64,000 nucleotides of DNA from Enterocytospora artemiae (GCA_038659295.1 JASNGC010000002.1:62001-126000); one strand, 5' to 3'. Shown: positions 1 to 10,314, numbered from the stretch's first letter. Notes: generated by a model from the sequence alone, not told the origin. A program made the numbers and translations.

Positions 1-2
1 TA

Positions 3-488
3 AAAATTCTCAAGAACTTTGATTTCATTTCAGATTTCGAGAGTGACCTGGCTGAAATTACAAATTCAACGAATTATAGATATCGATTGGTAATAATCCC
101 ACTTTTGGTTGAATATGATAAAAAATTTGGTACGGGATTGGCTGAGACTTTAAAAAAAGATCCAATTGATGTGGTAAAATTTTCATTGAAAGAATATGTT
201 TGTGACGGTATCATTACCGGCTCATGGGCCATAAATTCGACCATAGATCAAATAAATGAACAGATTAATAATTGTGTTAAGAAGATGCCGAAGCAAGAAT
301 CGAATAAAAAACCTTTGGAATCTGGTGGTGATCAATGGGCAGGCCAAACTGATTCAGGTATGATCAATAATTTTTCGGAAGAAAAAGATGTTGATGTATC
401 AATAGGATTAAACAATACTTCTGAATACAAATCCGATGGCTCAGGTAAGCAATTGAAAATTTCACAGCTGGAAAACAAATTAAAGTAA
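3..488 (+). CDS. Unknown protein, 5'-truncated by window edge
   Basis: This reading frame is open from the first bases of the window to a TAA at 486-488, so only the C-terminal part (about 161 residues) is present; the true start lies outside. The visible part begins with a charged helix-prone stretch, has a short hydrophobic run (residues around VIIPLLV), and ends in a Lys/Asn/Ser-rich low-complexity tail. I recognise no domain. The internal TTG at 87 is not a credible start. The next gene is on the same strand about 265 bases downstream. Confidence 0.6.
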   Translation, partial: KILKNFDFISDFESDLAEITNSTNYRYRLVIIPLLVEYDKKFGTGLAETLKKDPIDVVKFSLKEYVCDGIITGSWAINSTIDQINEQINNCVKKMPKQESNKKPLESGGDQWAGQTDSGMINNFSEEKDVDVSIGLNNTSEYKSDGSGKQLKISQLENKLK

Positions 489-753
489 ATTTAATTTTTT
501 TCTTACAAAAGATTTACTTTATCAATATCCATGCAAAAGAATATAGCCTCCAACGTATTGCATTTGTGCTAATCATGTCCTCATAATGTTTGATATCTAA
601 AATTTTGTGGAAATTCACCCGGGAATGGTATTTGTAAACTCAACCAATCTTGTTTCTTTTTCATAGATTCTAAGAGTTGTAAATTTCGTGAAAAATTTCG
701 TTGCTTTTCATTATCATTCTTATAAATATATTTTTTATGGTCCCAGGATATCT

Positions 754-1875
754 ATGAGTAACTATTCTGAAAACTTTAATCTTTGCGAAGGTGTGACTAA
801 TTCCAAAAAAATGCCGAAAAATATAAAGGGACGGTTGTTAGAATCGGCAGTACCGGAGGTAATGGATGAAATACTTGAACAATGGAAAAATTCCAAAGAA
901 GTTGGAGAAATTAAGGAAAACGAAGGAGTTTTACCAAAATTTGGTGCTATAGACACATCAATATCAAAAACTGAATCGACTTTGGCCAATATATCACAGA
1001 GAAATAGTACCTGCGATATTGGACAAACAAAAATTTCGAAATCGGTTTGTAAACTTGGAAATATTCAAGAAGATACATGTGATATTGGTGATAATATTTA
1101 CGGTATAGGAACCAACCCTATATTACGGAGCACTAGCCTGGTAAGTGATGTTATAACCACGGCCCGTGACAAAAAATCCTCTTCGGACGAAATAATTTTG
1201 AGTGATTCTGAAGATTCTTCTTTTTACACAGAACCTCTCAGTATACCAAATCAGAGAATCAAAAATTCATCTACTATGTCCATATATTTGAAGAATATTA
1301 AAAAAATAGAAAGAAATGGTGTCGTTTTATATTCTGATGATCTAAGAAGACTTGAAAACAACAGATGGCTAAATGACAAAATAATAAATGTTTATTTGGA
1401 CTTAATGAATCGAGATAATAGTGAGATATTTTGCTTTGATACATTTTTTAGCGGATCCTTGTTAAAGCACGGAGTAGATCAGGTTGTTAAATGGATAGTA
1501 GAAGATAAACGAATTTGTAAGATTTTTAACTGCAAATACTTAGTGTTTCCAATCCATTCAAACTCTCATTGGTCCACCCTTATATTTCAGAATGAAGTTC
1601 TCTGTGTATATGATAGCTTAAATGCCTTGGATTATCGTTCATTTCTGTGCATAAGGTCTCTACTCCTCAACGTTTTAGGAGTTAAGTTTATAAAAGGAAA
1701 AAAAATGAGTAATATTCCCAGACAAATGAATTGCGATGACTGTGGTGTATTTGCTTGTATGTATGCTAAATTTGTTGGATATGATTTACAGATGTTTGAA
1801 AGTTTCCAGGTTCCAAAGCTAAGAAACCAAATGCTACATGAAATATTAGCATGTAAAATACTTTATAAAGAGTAA
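754..1875 (+). CDS. ULP1: Ulp1/SENP-type SUMO protease
   Basis: Cysteine protease of the C48 family, which matures SUMO and removes it from substrates, usually at the nuclear pore or in the nucleus. The 373-residue protein has a variable N-terminal half of about 180 residues and a C-terminal catalytic domain. The fold signature WLNDKIIN is present, and the catalytic set reads His272 (SNSHWS), Asp287 (VYDS), Gln324 and Cys330 (DDCGVFAC). The order and spacing of H-D-Q-C match the family. The ATG at 754 is chosen because the frame extends upstream only through GTG, and a CCC run lies about 12 bases before it (741-745 area). The N-terminal half is probably targeting or disordered sequence. Family assignment is firm; the yeast-type ULP1 versus ULP2 assignment is inferred. 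Confidence 0.9.
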   Translation: MSNYSENFNLCEGVTNSKKMPKNIKGRLLESAVPEVMDEILEQWKNSKEVGEIKENEGVLPKFGAIDTSISKTESTLANISQRNSTCDIGQTKISKSVCKLGNIQEDTCDIGDNIYGIGTNPILRSTSLVSDVITTARDKKSSSDEIILSDSEDSSFYTEPLSIPNQRIKNSSTMSIYLKNIKKIERNGVVLYSDDLRRLENNRWLNDKIINVYLDLMNRDNSEIFCFDTFFSGSLLKHGVDQVVKWIVEDKRICKIFNCKYLVFPIHSNSHWSTLIFQNEVLCVYDSLNALDYRSFLCIRSLLLNVLGVKFIKGKKMSNIPRQMNCDDCGVFACMYAKFVGYDLQMFESFQVPKLRNQMLHEILACKILYKE

Positions 1876-2420
1876 AGATAAACTATTGAATGTGTTTTTA
1901 GATGTATAATTATTTTATTGAACTAAAAATAGTCTTGGTTCTATTGTTAATGTATTTACATTTCGAGGCTGGGAATTTTTTTAATTTCGTATAAATTAAT
2001 TAAGAATATAACAAATATTCACGGCATGTCTTTCACTTTAAATGAACTAACTGGTCCAAATCCCCCAGCCAGCTGTCTTATATTCTAATTTGTTCGTTTA
2101 TTCTTCATTACATATTTAAGATTGTTTTTAAGAATCATCTGAAATATTAAAAAATATCGTAAAAGACTAGGTTGTAAGATATATCATACTAATTCTTTAT
2201 TATAAAATAATTTTTTCGATGAATATATATGTTATAATAAACAACACCAAGTAAACACTATACTTAGTTAATAAAAAGGAAATCCCTAGAATTCTGAAAA
2301 GTATGATTTCATAAGTAACAGTTTTATAATAATATTTCTCCACATTACTTAATATAGATAATACATAATCTTCTAAAATAAATCCAGATTGTATGAAGAA
2401 GTGTTTGAATTAAATAGAAT
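1876..2420. other. Intergenic, no gene seen
   Basis: AT-rich convergent spacer between the stops of the Ulp1-like gene and the eIF3b-like gene. It holds one GC-rich patch near 2052-2075 containing CCCCC, but no ATG follows it and no tRNA can be folded by eye. Probably 3' flanks of both genes. Confidence 0.5.
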
Positions 2421-3932
2421 TTAATCATTTACTGCCATCTCTTGAATTTTTGACATTAGATATCCCTTCCACGCGGACAATAGAGAGCTTTGATCATCTT
2501 CATTATCTTCACTGTCAACCTCAATCTCATCAAGTTTAATATCTTTGAGTAACTCACTCTTTTTCTCTTCTGATGCCTCTACATATGGTCTCCAGATCAA
2601 TGAAGATAGGCGGGTATACACTTTCTTGAAGATTAATTTTCCATTACAATTGAACACTTGAACCATTCCTCCAGTTGAATCAGTTTTTGAATATGTAGCG
2701 AAATATAGGCCTGACTGGCTCCACGAAATACCAGTACATACCTTGTGATTGAAAAGCGATCTTAATTTTCCACAATCGTATATTTCTAAATTTGAACTAT
2801 TATAGTCATAAACTACTGTTATGGAATTTCTGCAAGAAATTATTACATCAGAATCCTTTTTGATTGATTTGATCAGACTAAAAGCATATTTCTTCTTTTC
2901 ATAGAACAGAAGATGCTTGTCCTCCGTTAGCACAACAAAGTTATTTTTGGAGGCAAAGAATTTAATTGGTTTACTTTCTAAGTTAGTTATGGTAATTTCT
3001 TTACCATGATACGACTCAATAATATGATGAACCATAGAGTTTATCGATTTTGACAGGAGCACAAACAATTTATTTCCTGAAAAGAAAAATTTGTAACTTG
3101 TGACATTGCTGTGTGTTTTCTCTGATACGATTGATTCCTTTGGATTTATTTTGTCGGACGAAGAATTATCCATCGATTTCAAATTGTCTTGTAAAACTTC
3201 AAAGATAATTTTTTGTAATTTCCCCTCAATGAATTTAGCAACCCTATTTCCTGCCCATTCCTGTACGTTTTCATAGGAATCTTCTGAGTTTGTCTCAAAA
3301 CAGTAGATTATCTTGTCTTTAGATAGTTTTAGTTTACTTTCAGAAATTTGAAATTCCTGATTTCTGAACTTATAAACCAATTCTCCGGTCTGTATGTTAT
3401 AAACATGTGCTTTTTTGTTTGTATGAAATACCACAAACCTATCGGTTAAGCTAAATCGAGCACCTAAAATCTCATCATCCATCTCCGCCTCAAACAGCTT
3501 GTTTAAATCTTCGTTTGCATAAAATATAATTTTGTTATTCTTCATAAAGGCAAAGATATTTCCACAGTGACTTATTTCAAATTTGGGGATTCCTGGTATT
3601 ACAAACTTAGAAATAATTTCTTTCTTTTCAATTTCTAGTATTTCAAATTTCCCGGAGTACCCAATAACTAAATTTTCATTGTTTTGCCAAGAATAGTCAT
3701 AAGTGATTTTTTCCAGACTCTCGTATTTCATTTCCTTTGGCTTCTTGTAAAATTGAGAAAAAGTCATCGCAATAACTCCGAGCTCTTTTAAAGAATTAAT
3801 TAGTTTTGGAGTTTCTATATTTGTAGTAGTAAACACGGCAATCTTTGACTCCTCATCATAGACGGAGATACGGTCTTTGATAGTGCTTTTAATTTTTTCT
3901 AAGTCACCAATTGCAATAACTTTCGAGTCCAT
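2421..3932 (-). CDS. Translation initiation factor eIF3 subunit B (PRT1-like)
   Basis: Scaffold subunit of eIF3, binding the 40S ribosome and other eIF3 subunits. The 503-residue protein is shorter than the usual 700-800. The N-terminal ~80 residues could be a reduced RRM; the middle is a series of beta-propeller blades; the C-terminal part carries the family's most recognisable segment (ISWSQSGLYFAT, DSTGGMVQVFNCNGKL, LSSLIWRPY, then an acidic/charged helix), which corresponds to the last blade and the C-terminal helix that contacts eIF3i/g. eIF2A is the main alternative, as it shares the propeller, but the WRP segment followed by EEKKSELLKDIK fits eIF3b better. No CCC signal is visible; the nearest C-rich sequence is TCC before the ATG. 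Confidence 0.75.
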   Translation of the reverse strand: MDSKVIAIGDLEKIKSTIKDRISVYDEESKIAVFTTTNIETPKLINSLKELGVIAMTFSQFYKKPKEMKYESLEKITYDYSWQNNENLVIGYSGKFEILEIEKKEIISKFVIPGIPKFEISHCGNIFAFMKNNKIIFYANEDLNKLFEAEMDDEILGARFSLTDRFVVFHTNKKAHVYNIQTGELVYKFRNQEFQISESKLKLSKDKIIYCFETNSEDSYENVQEWAGNRVAKFIEGKLQKIIFEVLQDNLKSMDNSSSDKINPKESIVSEKTHSNVTSYKFFFSGNKLFVLLSKSINSMVHHIIESYHGKEITITNLESKPIKFFASKNNFVVLTEDKHLLFYEKKKYAFSLIKSIKKDSDVIISCRNSITVVYDYNSSNLEIYDCGKLRSLFNHKVCTGISWSQSGLYFATYSKTDSTGGMVQVFNCNGKLIFKKVYTRLSSLIWRPYVEASEEKKSELLKDIKLDEIEVDSEDNEDDQSSLLSAWKGYLMSKIQEMAVND

Positions 3933-4409
3933 GGATAAAAAAGGAAGGTACTTTAAAAGTGCGAATTTTTATACAGATTTTGGAAATTGGACAAATAGCT
4001 ACAGTTAAACTTTATGATATTATTCGGTCTGCATTTATAGTTCATAATTCATCACAAATGCTTTTTGAAAGAATTTGCATCAATAGTATTAATATATGAA
4101 GAATGAGGTTATAGAAAAGAATCCTATGGTTCTAATATTATACCTATTAGATGATATCTATATGCTATTGTATCATAATGCCCTGGCCCATTCCATTTGG
4201 GGACTACCAGAGTTATTAAAACAGGACATATTTTGGAATATACCTCTGATCAGTGGAATCTGGTTAATTGGATGTAACCCCTGCACAAACCAGCTATAAA
4301 ATAGCTTATTATAATAAAAAATCTTTGATGTTATTGCGACCAAACAAAAAGTTATTAAATAATCAAACTGATGAAATTCTCAAATTTATTACAAATAATT
4401 TAACTATAT
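3933..4409. other. Intergenic, no convincing gene
   Basis: Lies between the 5' end of the eIF3b-like gene and the 3' end of the Tom40-like gene, both on the minus strand. A 67-codon plus-strand frame (4096-4299) exists but has no start signal and no recognisable content. No tRNA seen. Confidence 0.5.
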
Positions 4410-5303
4410 TTAATCATCATATACCATCGAAACCCCATAGTTAAAGTCTTCAAAGTCGTATTCTCCACAAAACCCAACAGTGAGATTCTCACATAGTTTC
4501 TCTTCCCAACTAAATCCTACAGTTGCAAAATTATCAATACTACACTTTATTTCACTCCTGTTATTTTTGATTCTGGATCCAATTTGGATACCTTTATTTT
4601 CTTTCGACTTTTTCAATTCTACTCCCAACTCAAGGCCGCAAATATTCATAAACTTTTTATAGAAGGACATAGTTAGCAAATTAAATTTCTGTAAGCTTAT
4701 GCAGCTGACAAAGTTATTGTGCTCCACTCTGCCACACAGTCCTATTGTAAGATGGCTATTTAAACTAACAATTTCGAATCCACAGTTCAATATTCCGAAG
4801 GACTTCCAGCAATTTCCTATATAGATCAAGCTTGAAGCCTCAAAAGCTGGCTTGACCAACTTTATTGCAATATTATAAAGATTAGAATTGTATATGTACT
4901 CCAATTGGGAGAATATTTCCTTGTTTTTACTTACAATAGATTGATATTTGGTGATATAAGAAGAAATTGTGCCATTATGTTCGTGAGGCTTATTCCTACC
5001 CTTATCACAACTTTTATTATTGCCATTTCTGATAATTAATGAACTTTTTATTTGAAATGATCCGGTTGGTTCAAAGCCAAACTGAAATATATTTTGACAG
5101 TTACTTTTGTGACTTAAATTTCTTTCTCCAAAAAGTGTTGCGAAATACTGTTTTGAACTATTATTGATTATTCCTGTGAGCTGAATATTCTTGGTAAATG
5201 TTTTATTTACCTCTGTTCGGATTCCAAAGTTGATATTAGGATGAAGGATCGACTGTATCTCATAATTATAGGAATCATAAGAAGTTTTTAGAAAGTCAGC
5301 CAT
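4410..5303 (-). CDS. Tom40-like mitosomal outer-membrane pore
   Basis: A 297-residue protein made almost wholly of alternating polar/hydrophobic strands with glycine/aromatic patterns, as in 19-stranded eukaryotic porins. The ends of the strands (VGFSWEEKLCENLTVGFCGEYDF, split over the last 35 residues) resemble Tom40, and its length fits reduced microsporidian Tom40. If correct it is the protein-import pore of the mitosome outer membrane. There is no cleavable signal. The ATG has CCC about 10 bases upstream (minus strand; GGG at 5314-5316). VDAC is the alternative, but most microsporidia are thought to keep only Tom40. Assignment rests on strand pattern and length, so it is moderate. Confidence 0.6.
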   Translation of the reverse strand: MADFLKTSYDSYNYEIQSILHPNINFGIRTEVNKTFTKNIQLTGIINNSSKQYFATLFGERNLSHKSNCQNIFQFGFEPTGSFQIKSSLIIRNGNNKSCDKGRNKPHEHNGTISSYITKYQSIVSKNKEIFSQLEYIYNSNLYNIAIKLVKPAFEASSLIYIGNCWKSFGILNCGFEIVSLNSHLTIGLCGRVEHNNFVSCISLQKFNLLTMSFYKKFMNICGLELGVELKKSKENKGIQIGSRIKNNRSEIKCSIDNFATVGFSWEEKLCENLTVGFCGEYDFEDFNYGVSMVYDD

Positions 5304-5698
5304 TGAAAAATGGGTATGCTAAAAAGTATGTTTAAAAAGGATGATAATCATTGATTAAAAGGCTAAATATCTAATGGATAAACAATATAGTAGTTGTATA
5401 TAAGTCTACACTAATCAATGTTATCCTAAAAATTTATTGTGAATATCTTTCATAATTGTATTACAATGGAAGAGCTAATACCATTACTCCATATAATAAA
5501 TATCCTGTTATACTTGAAGAGTTGTTCTTAATATATGAAATTTGTCCAATAATCTATTTCAACTCTATTCGATTAATAGTTAAATATATTTTTTCTCGTA
5601 CACAAACTGCTTGTTGTTAAAGATAGAGCTTATTAAGAGAAAAGTTAAAAAACCTGAGCAAGTTAGTTTACTTGTGCTTTTTCCAGCCCCTTTATAAA
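5304..5698. other. Divergent intergenic region, nothing else seen
   Basis: Separates the divergent starts of the Tom40-like and Mpe1-like genes. It holds their two CCC signals (GGG near 5314 and CCCC at 5687-5690) and otherwise AT-rich sequence. Confidence 0.5.
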
Positions 5699-6484
5699 AT
5701 GTATTCTATAATAAACTACAGATTCAAGTCTTGCAAAAACTACTCAACGATTAAGTTTGAGGGTGCTTCAATCAGTCTGTGGGAGTTAAAGTACGAAATT
5801 GTTAATGCAAGGAAAATGAATGCAAAAGATTTCGATCTTATTTTTTTTGACGAATTCGACGAGAAAATTGAAGATGAGTATGCAAAAATCCCCAAAAACA
5901 CCAATATCATAATAACAAGGGTTCCCTCGTGGATGACAAATAATACCATTAAGTTCAATAAAACCTCCCAGAGCAAGTTTAGAGAACCTCCAGAATCTTA
6001 TACATGCTTTCGTTGTGGAATGAAAGGCCATTTTATACAGCACTGTCCCACTAACGACGATAAGAATTTTGATGTAATTCGTGTTAAAGCACCTTCCGGA
6101 ATTCCTAAAGAGTTTTTGGAAAAAGTTGAGATTAAAGAGGAAGCTTTAGGTAGTGGCACAAATCCAAATAATACGAATATTACAAAATCCGTCACAAAGT
6201 CCATTCTTTACGATGGAACCTTTGTGCAAGCTAGACCACAGCTGCAAGAGTGGAAGAAGTTAACGAATATAGGCAAGAAGAGATCTCAAAACATTCCAGA
6301 ACAATTCAAGTGTAATGAATGTCTTGGTGTCCTTTCGAAGCCACATAGAGCCTCATGCAGGCATTATTATTGTGAAGGCTGTGCGTTCATTGGGGAAAGG
6401 TGTGTAAAGTGTAGAAAATTAATCAATTTTTTAGATTTCGACGAAAATTTAGAGAGGGAGATAGAACAAAAACTTGGAAAGTAG
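5699..6484 (+). CDS. MPE1: Mpe1/RBBP6-type pre-mRNA 3'-end processing factor
   Basis: Subunit of the cleavage and polyadenylation factor with E3-like architecture. The 261 residues contain, in order: an N-terminal ubiquitin-like DWNN domain (residues 1-75, starting MYSIINYRFKS), a CCHC zinc knuckle (C103-F-R-C ... C116), and a RING/U-box-like zinc domain near residues 200-245 (CNEC ... C-HYYC-GC ... CVKC). This triple order is diagnostic of Mpe1/RBBP6. The human-type C-terminal extension is absent, as in yeast. The ATG at 5699 follows CCCC at 5687-5690; the upstream TTG frame is not used. Confidence 0.92.
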   Translation: MYSIINYRFKSCKNYSTIKFEGASISLWELKYEIVNARKMNAKDFDLIFFDEFDEKIEDEYAKIPKNTNIIITRVPSWMTNNTIKFNKTSQSKFREPPESYTCFRCGMKGHFIQHCPTNDDKNFDVIRVKAPSGIPKEFLEKVEIKEEALGSGTNPNNTNITKSVTKSILYDGTFVQARPQLQEWKKLTNIGKKRSQNIPEQFKCNECLGVLSKPHRASCRHYYCEGCAFIGERCVKCRKLINFLDFDENLEREIEQKLGK

Positions 6485-7800
6485 AAGACATGAATGGAGA
6501 ATGCACGATACCACCATTCAAGCTGTTAAATGACATAAAATAAATGACCTAATACCGGGAAGTGTACCTGAGTTCCAAATCTAATAACAATTTTTGAAAT
6601 ATTATTTATCCGAAAACAAGCCTTAATGCATAGTAAACCAAGAGATACATACTAAAAATAGTTTGCCAAATACATTTCTTAAAAGTGTCCTGTTAAAACT
6701 ATTTTGCTAGCTTAAACAATTTGATTGTTATTCTCTGGAACGAACACTACAGAAAACTGCAGCTTCAATGAGAGAATGGGGTTCGAAAAACGATAAAAAA
6801 TTTGTAAAAAACAGTTTGAAGGACTCCATACAAGATTCCAAGAGATCAGTCACATACATAAAAAATAGTATAGATCCTGTGTTGTAAAATCCCTCAAGAT
6901 ATTGAGGTATGTTTCATTGTATCTAATATACTCAAAAATTATGTTTTGACCTTAGTTGGTCTTTAGAACTAATCCAATGATAGATAGAACTGTAGTATTT
7001 AGTAGTAAGATCACATTTAAACTACACTTATAAAAAACCCAGTAGTCAAAAGCTTGAAACGATACAAAATGATAATTACAACACTTTAATTTGAGAATTT
7101 TTTCCGATACTCCAGTATGCAATTCCCCACTAGAAATTTTCAAAAAGTGATCATGATGCTTATCTCTGAATGATGTTTTAGGACGCAATAATATGTTTGG
7201 ATTGTATTTCACTTACCAACTCAAACACATCAAATATTCAGAAAATATATGGTGGCTGAGTTTGGCAACACCTAAAATTTATTTTGATTATCCAAACTAA
7301 TGCCGACAGATCTTAGTTAGTTAAAATCTGTATAAAGTTAAAATTAATAATTTTTAATTAAAATAATTTCTTGAAAATTTTCTAACTAAATAATTTTATT
7401 TTAAGAAATAAATTTTTTAATTTTCAAATAGTCCAGTGTTATTTCTATGCAAAGGTCTATTTTGAAATTCTACTTTTTGTTGATGTGTTCTGATCGCATA
7501 AATAAATAACTTATCAGAAAGCTGTTTTAATTTAACAAGCATTAGCTGCTGAACATTCCAACAAACTATTACTGCAAACGAACTTGTATTTTTGAAGCAT
7601 TGTGATTTTAATATAGTAAATAATTACTGATTTTTTTGGAAAGAGTTGCTGATGTCTTAACTCTTCAATTATTGGAAAATATTTTCTGAGTGGGTATAAA
7701 TCCTAATTATTTTTAACTTTCTATTATTTTTTAATTAAAATTCAAATCAATATTTTGAAATTTAAAATATCATTCTTTATCATGAGTTTCCCCTTTGAAG
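6485..7800. other. Gene-poor 1.3 kb region
   Basis: The longest stretch without a supported gene. It is AT-rich with some moderately mixed sequence between 6700 and 7230. A minus-strand 86-codon frame (6952-7212) has only a GTG start and no ATG. I looked for tRNA arms, snRNA cores (U6 ACAGAGA, U2 branch-site sequence) and other structured RNA and found none by eye. A diverged ncRNA cannot be excluded. Confidence 0.5.
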
Positions 7801-8274
7801 ATGAAATTAAAGCCTAAAAAAATCTTAAAGTCTGATGCTCTATTAGGCTTACTCAAACTTCAAGCCCAAGATAAGAAAGATTCGACATACCCAAATTGTA
7901 GAAAAAATAAATTTCAGCTGTCACTTTTGGAACATATTTTTTCTACAACTCGATATCCAAATCAGAAAACCAAAGAAGACCTGTCATACATATTAAATAT
8001 GAATGTTAGGACTATTGGAGTTTGGTTTCAAAACACTCGAAACGAAAGATTTTTGAACCAATGTAATAGATGCTCACTGTGTATTCAGAATGGACAGTCA
8101 CGCAGACTCAAGTGTAACCACTTAGAAAATGATATCAAAAGACAGATTTATTTTAGCAAATCACAGAGTAAAATGACTGCGAATGAACTAAACTCATATA
8201 TGTTATTTGAGTTTGCGTATTCTTATTTTTCAGAAAATACAAAAAAGGCATATGATGATTTTTTCAATGGATAG
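7801..8274 (+). CDS. Homeodomain transcription factor
   Basis: A 157-residue protein with one homeodomain at about residues 27-85: helix 1/2 region (QLSLLEHIFSTTRYPNQKTKEDLSYIL), then recognition helix core WFQNTRNERF. W-F-x-N and the basic residues after it are the DNA-contact hallmark. Following the homeodomain is a Cys-containing stretch (CSLCIQNG ... LKCNH) whose two CxxC/CxxH-like pairs might bind metal. Microsporidia keep a small set of such homeobox genes; some lie in mating-type-like loci, but no HMG gene or sugar transporter neighbour is seen here. The start follows CCC at 7791-7793. Confidence 0.88.
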   Translation: MKLKPKKILKSDALLGLLKLQAQDKKDSTYPNCRKNKFQLSLLEHIFSTTRYPNQKTKEDLSYILNMNVRTIGVWFQNTRNERFLNQCNRCSLCIQNGQSRRLKCNHLENDIKRQIYFSKSQSKMTANELNSYMLFEFAYSYFSENTKKAYDDFFNG

Positions 8275-8485
8275 TTTGTTTGCTTTGAATTACAGATCAA
8301 AGTTTAAAGACAGTAAATAAACAAAACTGCATATTTGTTTGATGGGATTTATTTTAAAGATTAAAACTTCGTAAAGCTAAGTTTCAAGCAAGCTCGTCCG
8401 TGACTAATTTCATTGAACTATAAACTAAAATCTTAGATGAACCACTATTTATTTCCAAACACTTTTGATATACTACATATTTTTG

Positions 8486-8890
8486 TTACTTATTGATAAA
8501 CTCATTTAGCCTATAATATAGTCTATTTGGGCCACAATATCTTTTCCGCATTCTATTTACTATAATCATAAAATATACTTGTAATCCAAAGAATATTAAA
8601 ATAAGGCACGTTGGAACATAAAGTACTAGAAAAGTAGGAACATAAGGAATATTGACAAAGTATCCCAGGTGAAGTAGAACAAATGAAATTGTAGAGATGA
8701 CAATAATCATTGAACCATAAAATTGTCTAGCCAGTTTTAAATTGTTAATCATTAATAAGAGGGGGTATTTTACAATAAACACAGAGATTAGTCGAAACAT
8801 ATAAAATACTTCATATGTTGTTGTTTGCAGGAGAAAATTTCTTACTGACCATATTAGGGAGAATATATCATACTTTCTACCAGTATACAT
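8486..8890 (-). CDS. Multispan membrane protein, family uncertain
   Basis: A 134-residue protein with three or four hydrophobic segments (roughly residues 35-50, 58-78, 82-112). The arrangement Phe-Arg near FYMFRLISVF followed by two long spans and a basic tail (VNRMRKRYCG) is reminiscent of the last half of TLC-domain proteins (Lag1/TRAM), but the catalytic HH motif of ceramide synthase is absent, so I do not assign it. The ATG has no CCC signal, and no upstream exon can be found in the 300 bases before it. Confidence 0.5.
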   Translation of the reverse strand: MYTGRKYDIFSLIWSVRNFLLQTTTYEVFYMFRLISVFIVKYPLLLMINNLKLARQFYGSMIIVISTISFVLLHLGYFVNIPYVPTFLVLYVPTCLILIFFGLQVYFMIIVNRMRKRYCGPNRLYYRLNEFINK

Positions 8891-9201
8891 CTAACTAATC
8901 ACAAATTAATCCTAACATTTCATAAATATGCATTCAAATACCCAAAGACATGGCATATTAGTTTAGGAACTTTGAAATATTTTTAGCATTACTAACAATA
9001 TTGCTCAGTGAATGATGGAGAAAACCCATTTATTTCTTACTGCAAAGTTAGATACTTCAACTCTTAGACATGTATCACATACTAGTTATATTAGATTTTT
9101 CCAAAAAGTTCATTAATTTAAAATGAAAAGGTCTACAATATAGTACAAATATCTGTATCAGATGAGATCAATGAAGATTTTGAACCATTTTTATTGGAGA
9201 A
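8891..9201. other. Intergenic, nothing supported
   Basis: AT-rich. A 34-codon plus-strand frame from an ATG near 9013 is open to a TAA, but has no signal and no recognisable composition. Confidence 0.45.
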
Positions 9202-10314
9202 TCAATCGATTTTATCACTAGGTCCCTGAAGTCTTGGCTCATATGGGTTATCCGAATAATTATTAACTCCAGTATCCCTGACAAATTTTCCTTCATACAC
9301 CTCTCTGAGATCATATCCTTCCATAAGCACAATTTCCTCTATTTTCTGCAAGGCAAAGTGTTTGATTCGATAGCTGTTGGAGCAGTCATCCGGAAACATT
9401 TTGAAAATCACTGATAGACACTTGTTCTTTATAATTTCAGAAGGCTCATAATAGTAAAAACGCAAATATTTCACAATGAAATCTAAAAACAGATCGACAA
9501 TGTTCGGAAAGGATTGAAACAAAAACAATCTAGATTCACTGGTTGTGGTTTGTTTGGGATCATGCATAATTTTAGAATCTGTTGAGGTTACAGATTTAGA
9601 CTTTTTAGTGGGTGGTAGCAAACTCTTTTCTTTCAGCTTTAGTCTATATCTTGTATTATCCAAAAGAATATCTTTAATCAATTTATGGATGGTCTTTAGG
9701 TCTTCTTTTAATTGGTTGAGATATTCATCCAAATCATCAGAACAAGGAGCTGGATTCTTATTTGGAATTGAAAGAATTATCCCATCTATATACTCATGTA
9801 TCACTAAAGTCTTGGTATCTCGGATAGAGTGTGGATCATATAGTCTAATCCATTGGTTGTGTACATTGAATATCAGAAAATCAATCAAATTAAAAAATTT
9901 CGTGTCTTTTTTGTATATTTTGGTCAAGTTCGTCTCAAACTCGAACGTACAATTAGCTTCTTTAGCCATAAAGTTATTGAATTTCTTTAAAACCTTTTTG
10001 GGGTCTTCCGTCATTACTCCCTTATAAATAAAGAAATTATCTAACTTACACTCTAATTCTACTGCTTCTGTTTCACCTTCGAATGGCTCTAAGAAGTCAT
10101 CGTCATAGTCGTACTCCTCTATTCGTTGTCTTCTCTTTTTCACAGGATTTAAATCAATCTCCTTGCTTGAAAATAAATCCACTTCATACTTTTGAGCTAC
10201 ATATGCTTGGTCTGAAGATTTTAAAGGTGGTACTCTCATGAATATTGCGGGTGAAAATATTTTTAATTTTTGGTTTAAAGTGGGATAAACATTCGTGCAT
10301 AATAAAACTGCCAT
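9202..10314 (-). CDS. HPC2: Ubinuclein/Hpc2-like subunit of the HIRA histone chaperone
   Basis: A 370-residue protein. Around residues 65-100 it has a sequence closely following the Hpc2-related domain: RIEEYDYDDDFLEPFE, an acidic spacer, then LDNFFIYKGVM. In Hpc2/UBN1 this motif (YDxxDxFID...GFFVYxG) binds Hir1/HIRA, and the complex deposits H3.3-H4 independently of replication. The rest, about residues 100-340, is helical with a basic linker (PPTKKSKSVTS) and a helical C-terminal part; the conserved middle domain of ubinuclein could lie here but I cannot confirm it. The frame extends 20 codons upstream from a TTG; ATG at 10314 is preferred. No CCC signal is seen. Confidence 0.68.
   Translation of the reverse strand: MAVLLCTNVYPTLNQKLKIFSPAIFMRVPPLKSSDQAYVAQKYEVDLFSSKEIDLNPVKKRRQRIEEYDYDDDFLEPFEGETEAVELECKLDNFFIYKGVMTEDPKKVLKKFNNFMAKEANCTFEFETNLTKIYKKDTKFFNLIDFLIFNVHNQWIRLYDPHSIRDTKTLVIHEYIDGIILSIPNKNPAPCSDDLDEYLNQLKEDLKTIHKLIKDILLDNTRYRLKLKEKSLLPPTKKSKSVTSTDSKIMHDPKQTTTSESRLFLFQSFPNIVDLFLDFIVKYLRFYYYEPSEIIKNKCLSVIFKMFPDDCSNSYRIKHFALQKIEEIVLMEGYDLREVYEGKFVRDTGVNNYSDNPYEPRLQGPSDKID

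Noticed and set aside
4096..4299. 67-codon plus-strand frame
   Set aside because: No CCC or other start signal, no recognisable motif, and hydrophobic sequence expected from AT-rich DNA.
6952..7212. 86-codon minus-strand frame
   Set aside because: Only a GTG start, no in-frame ATG and no similarity; microsporidian genes start at ATG.
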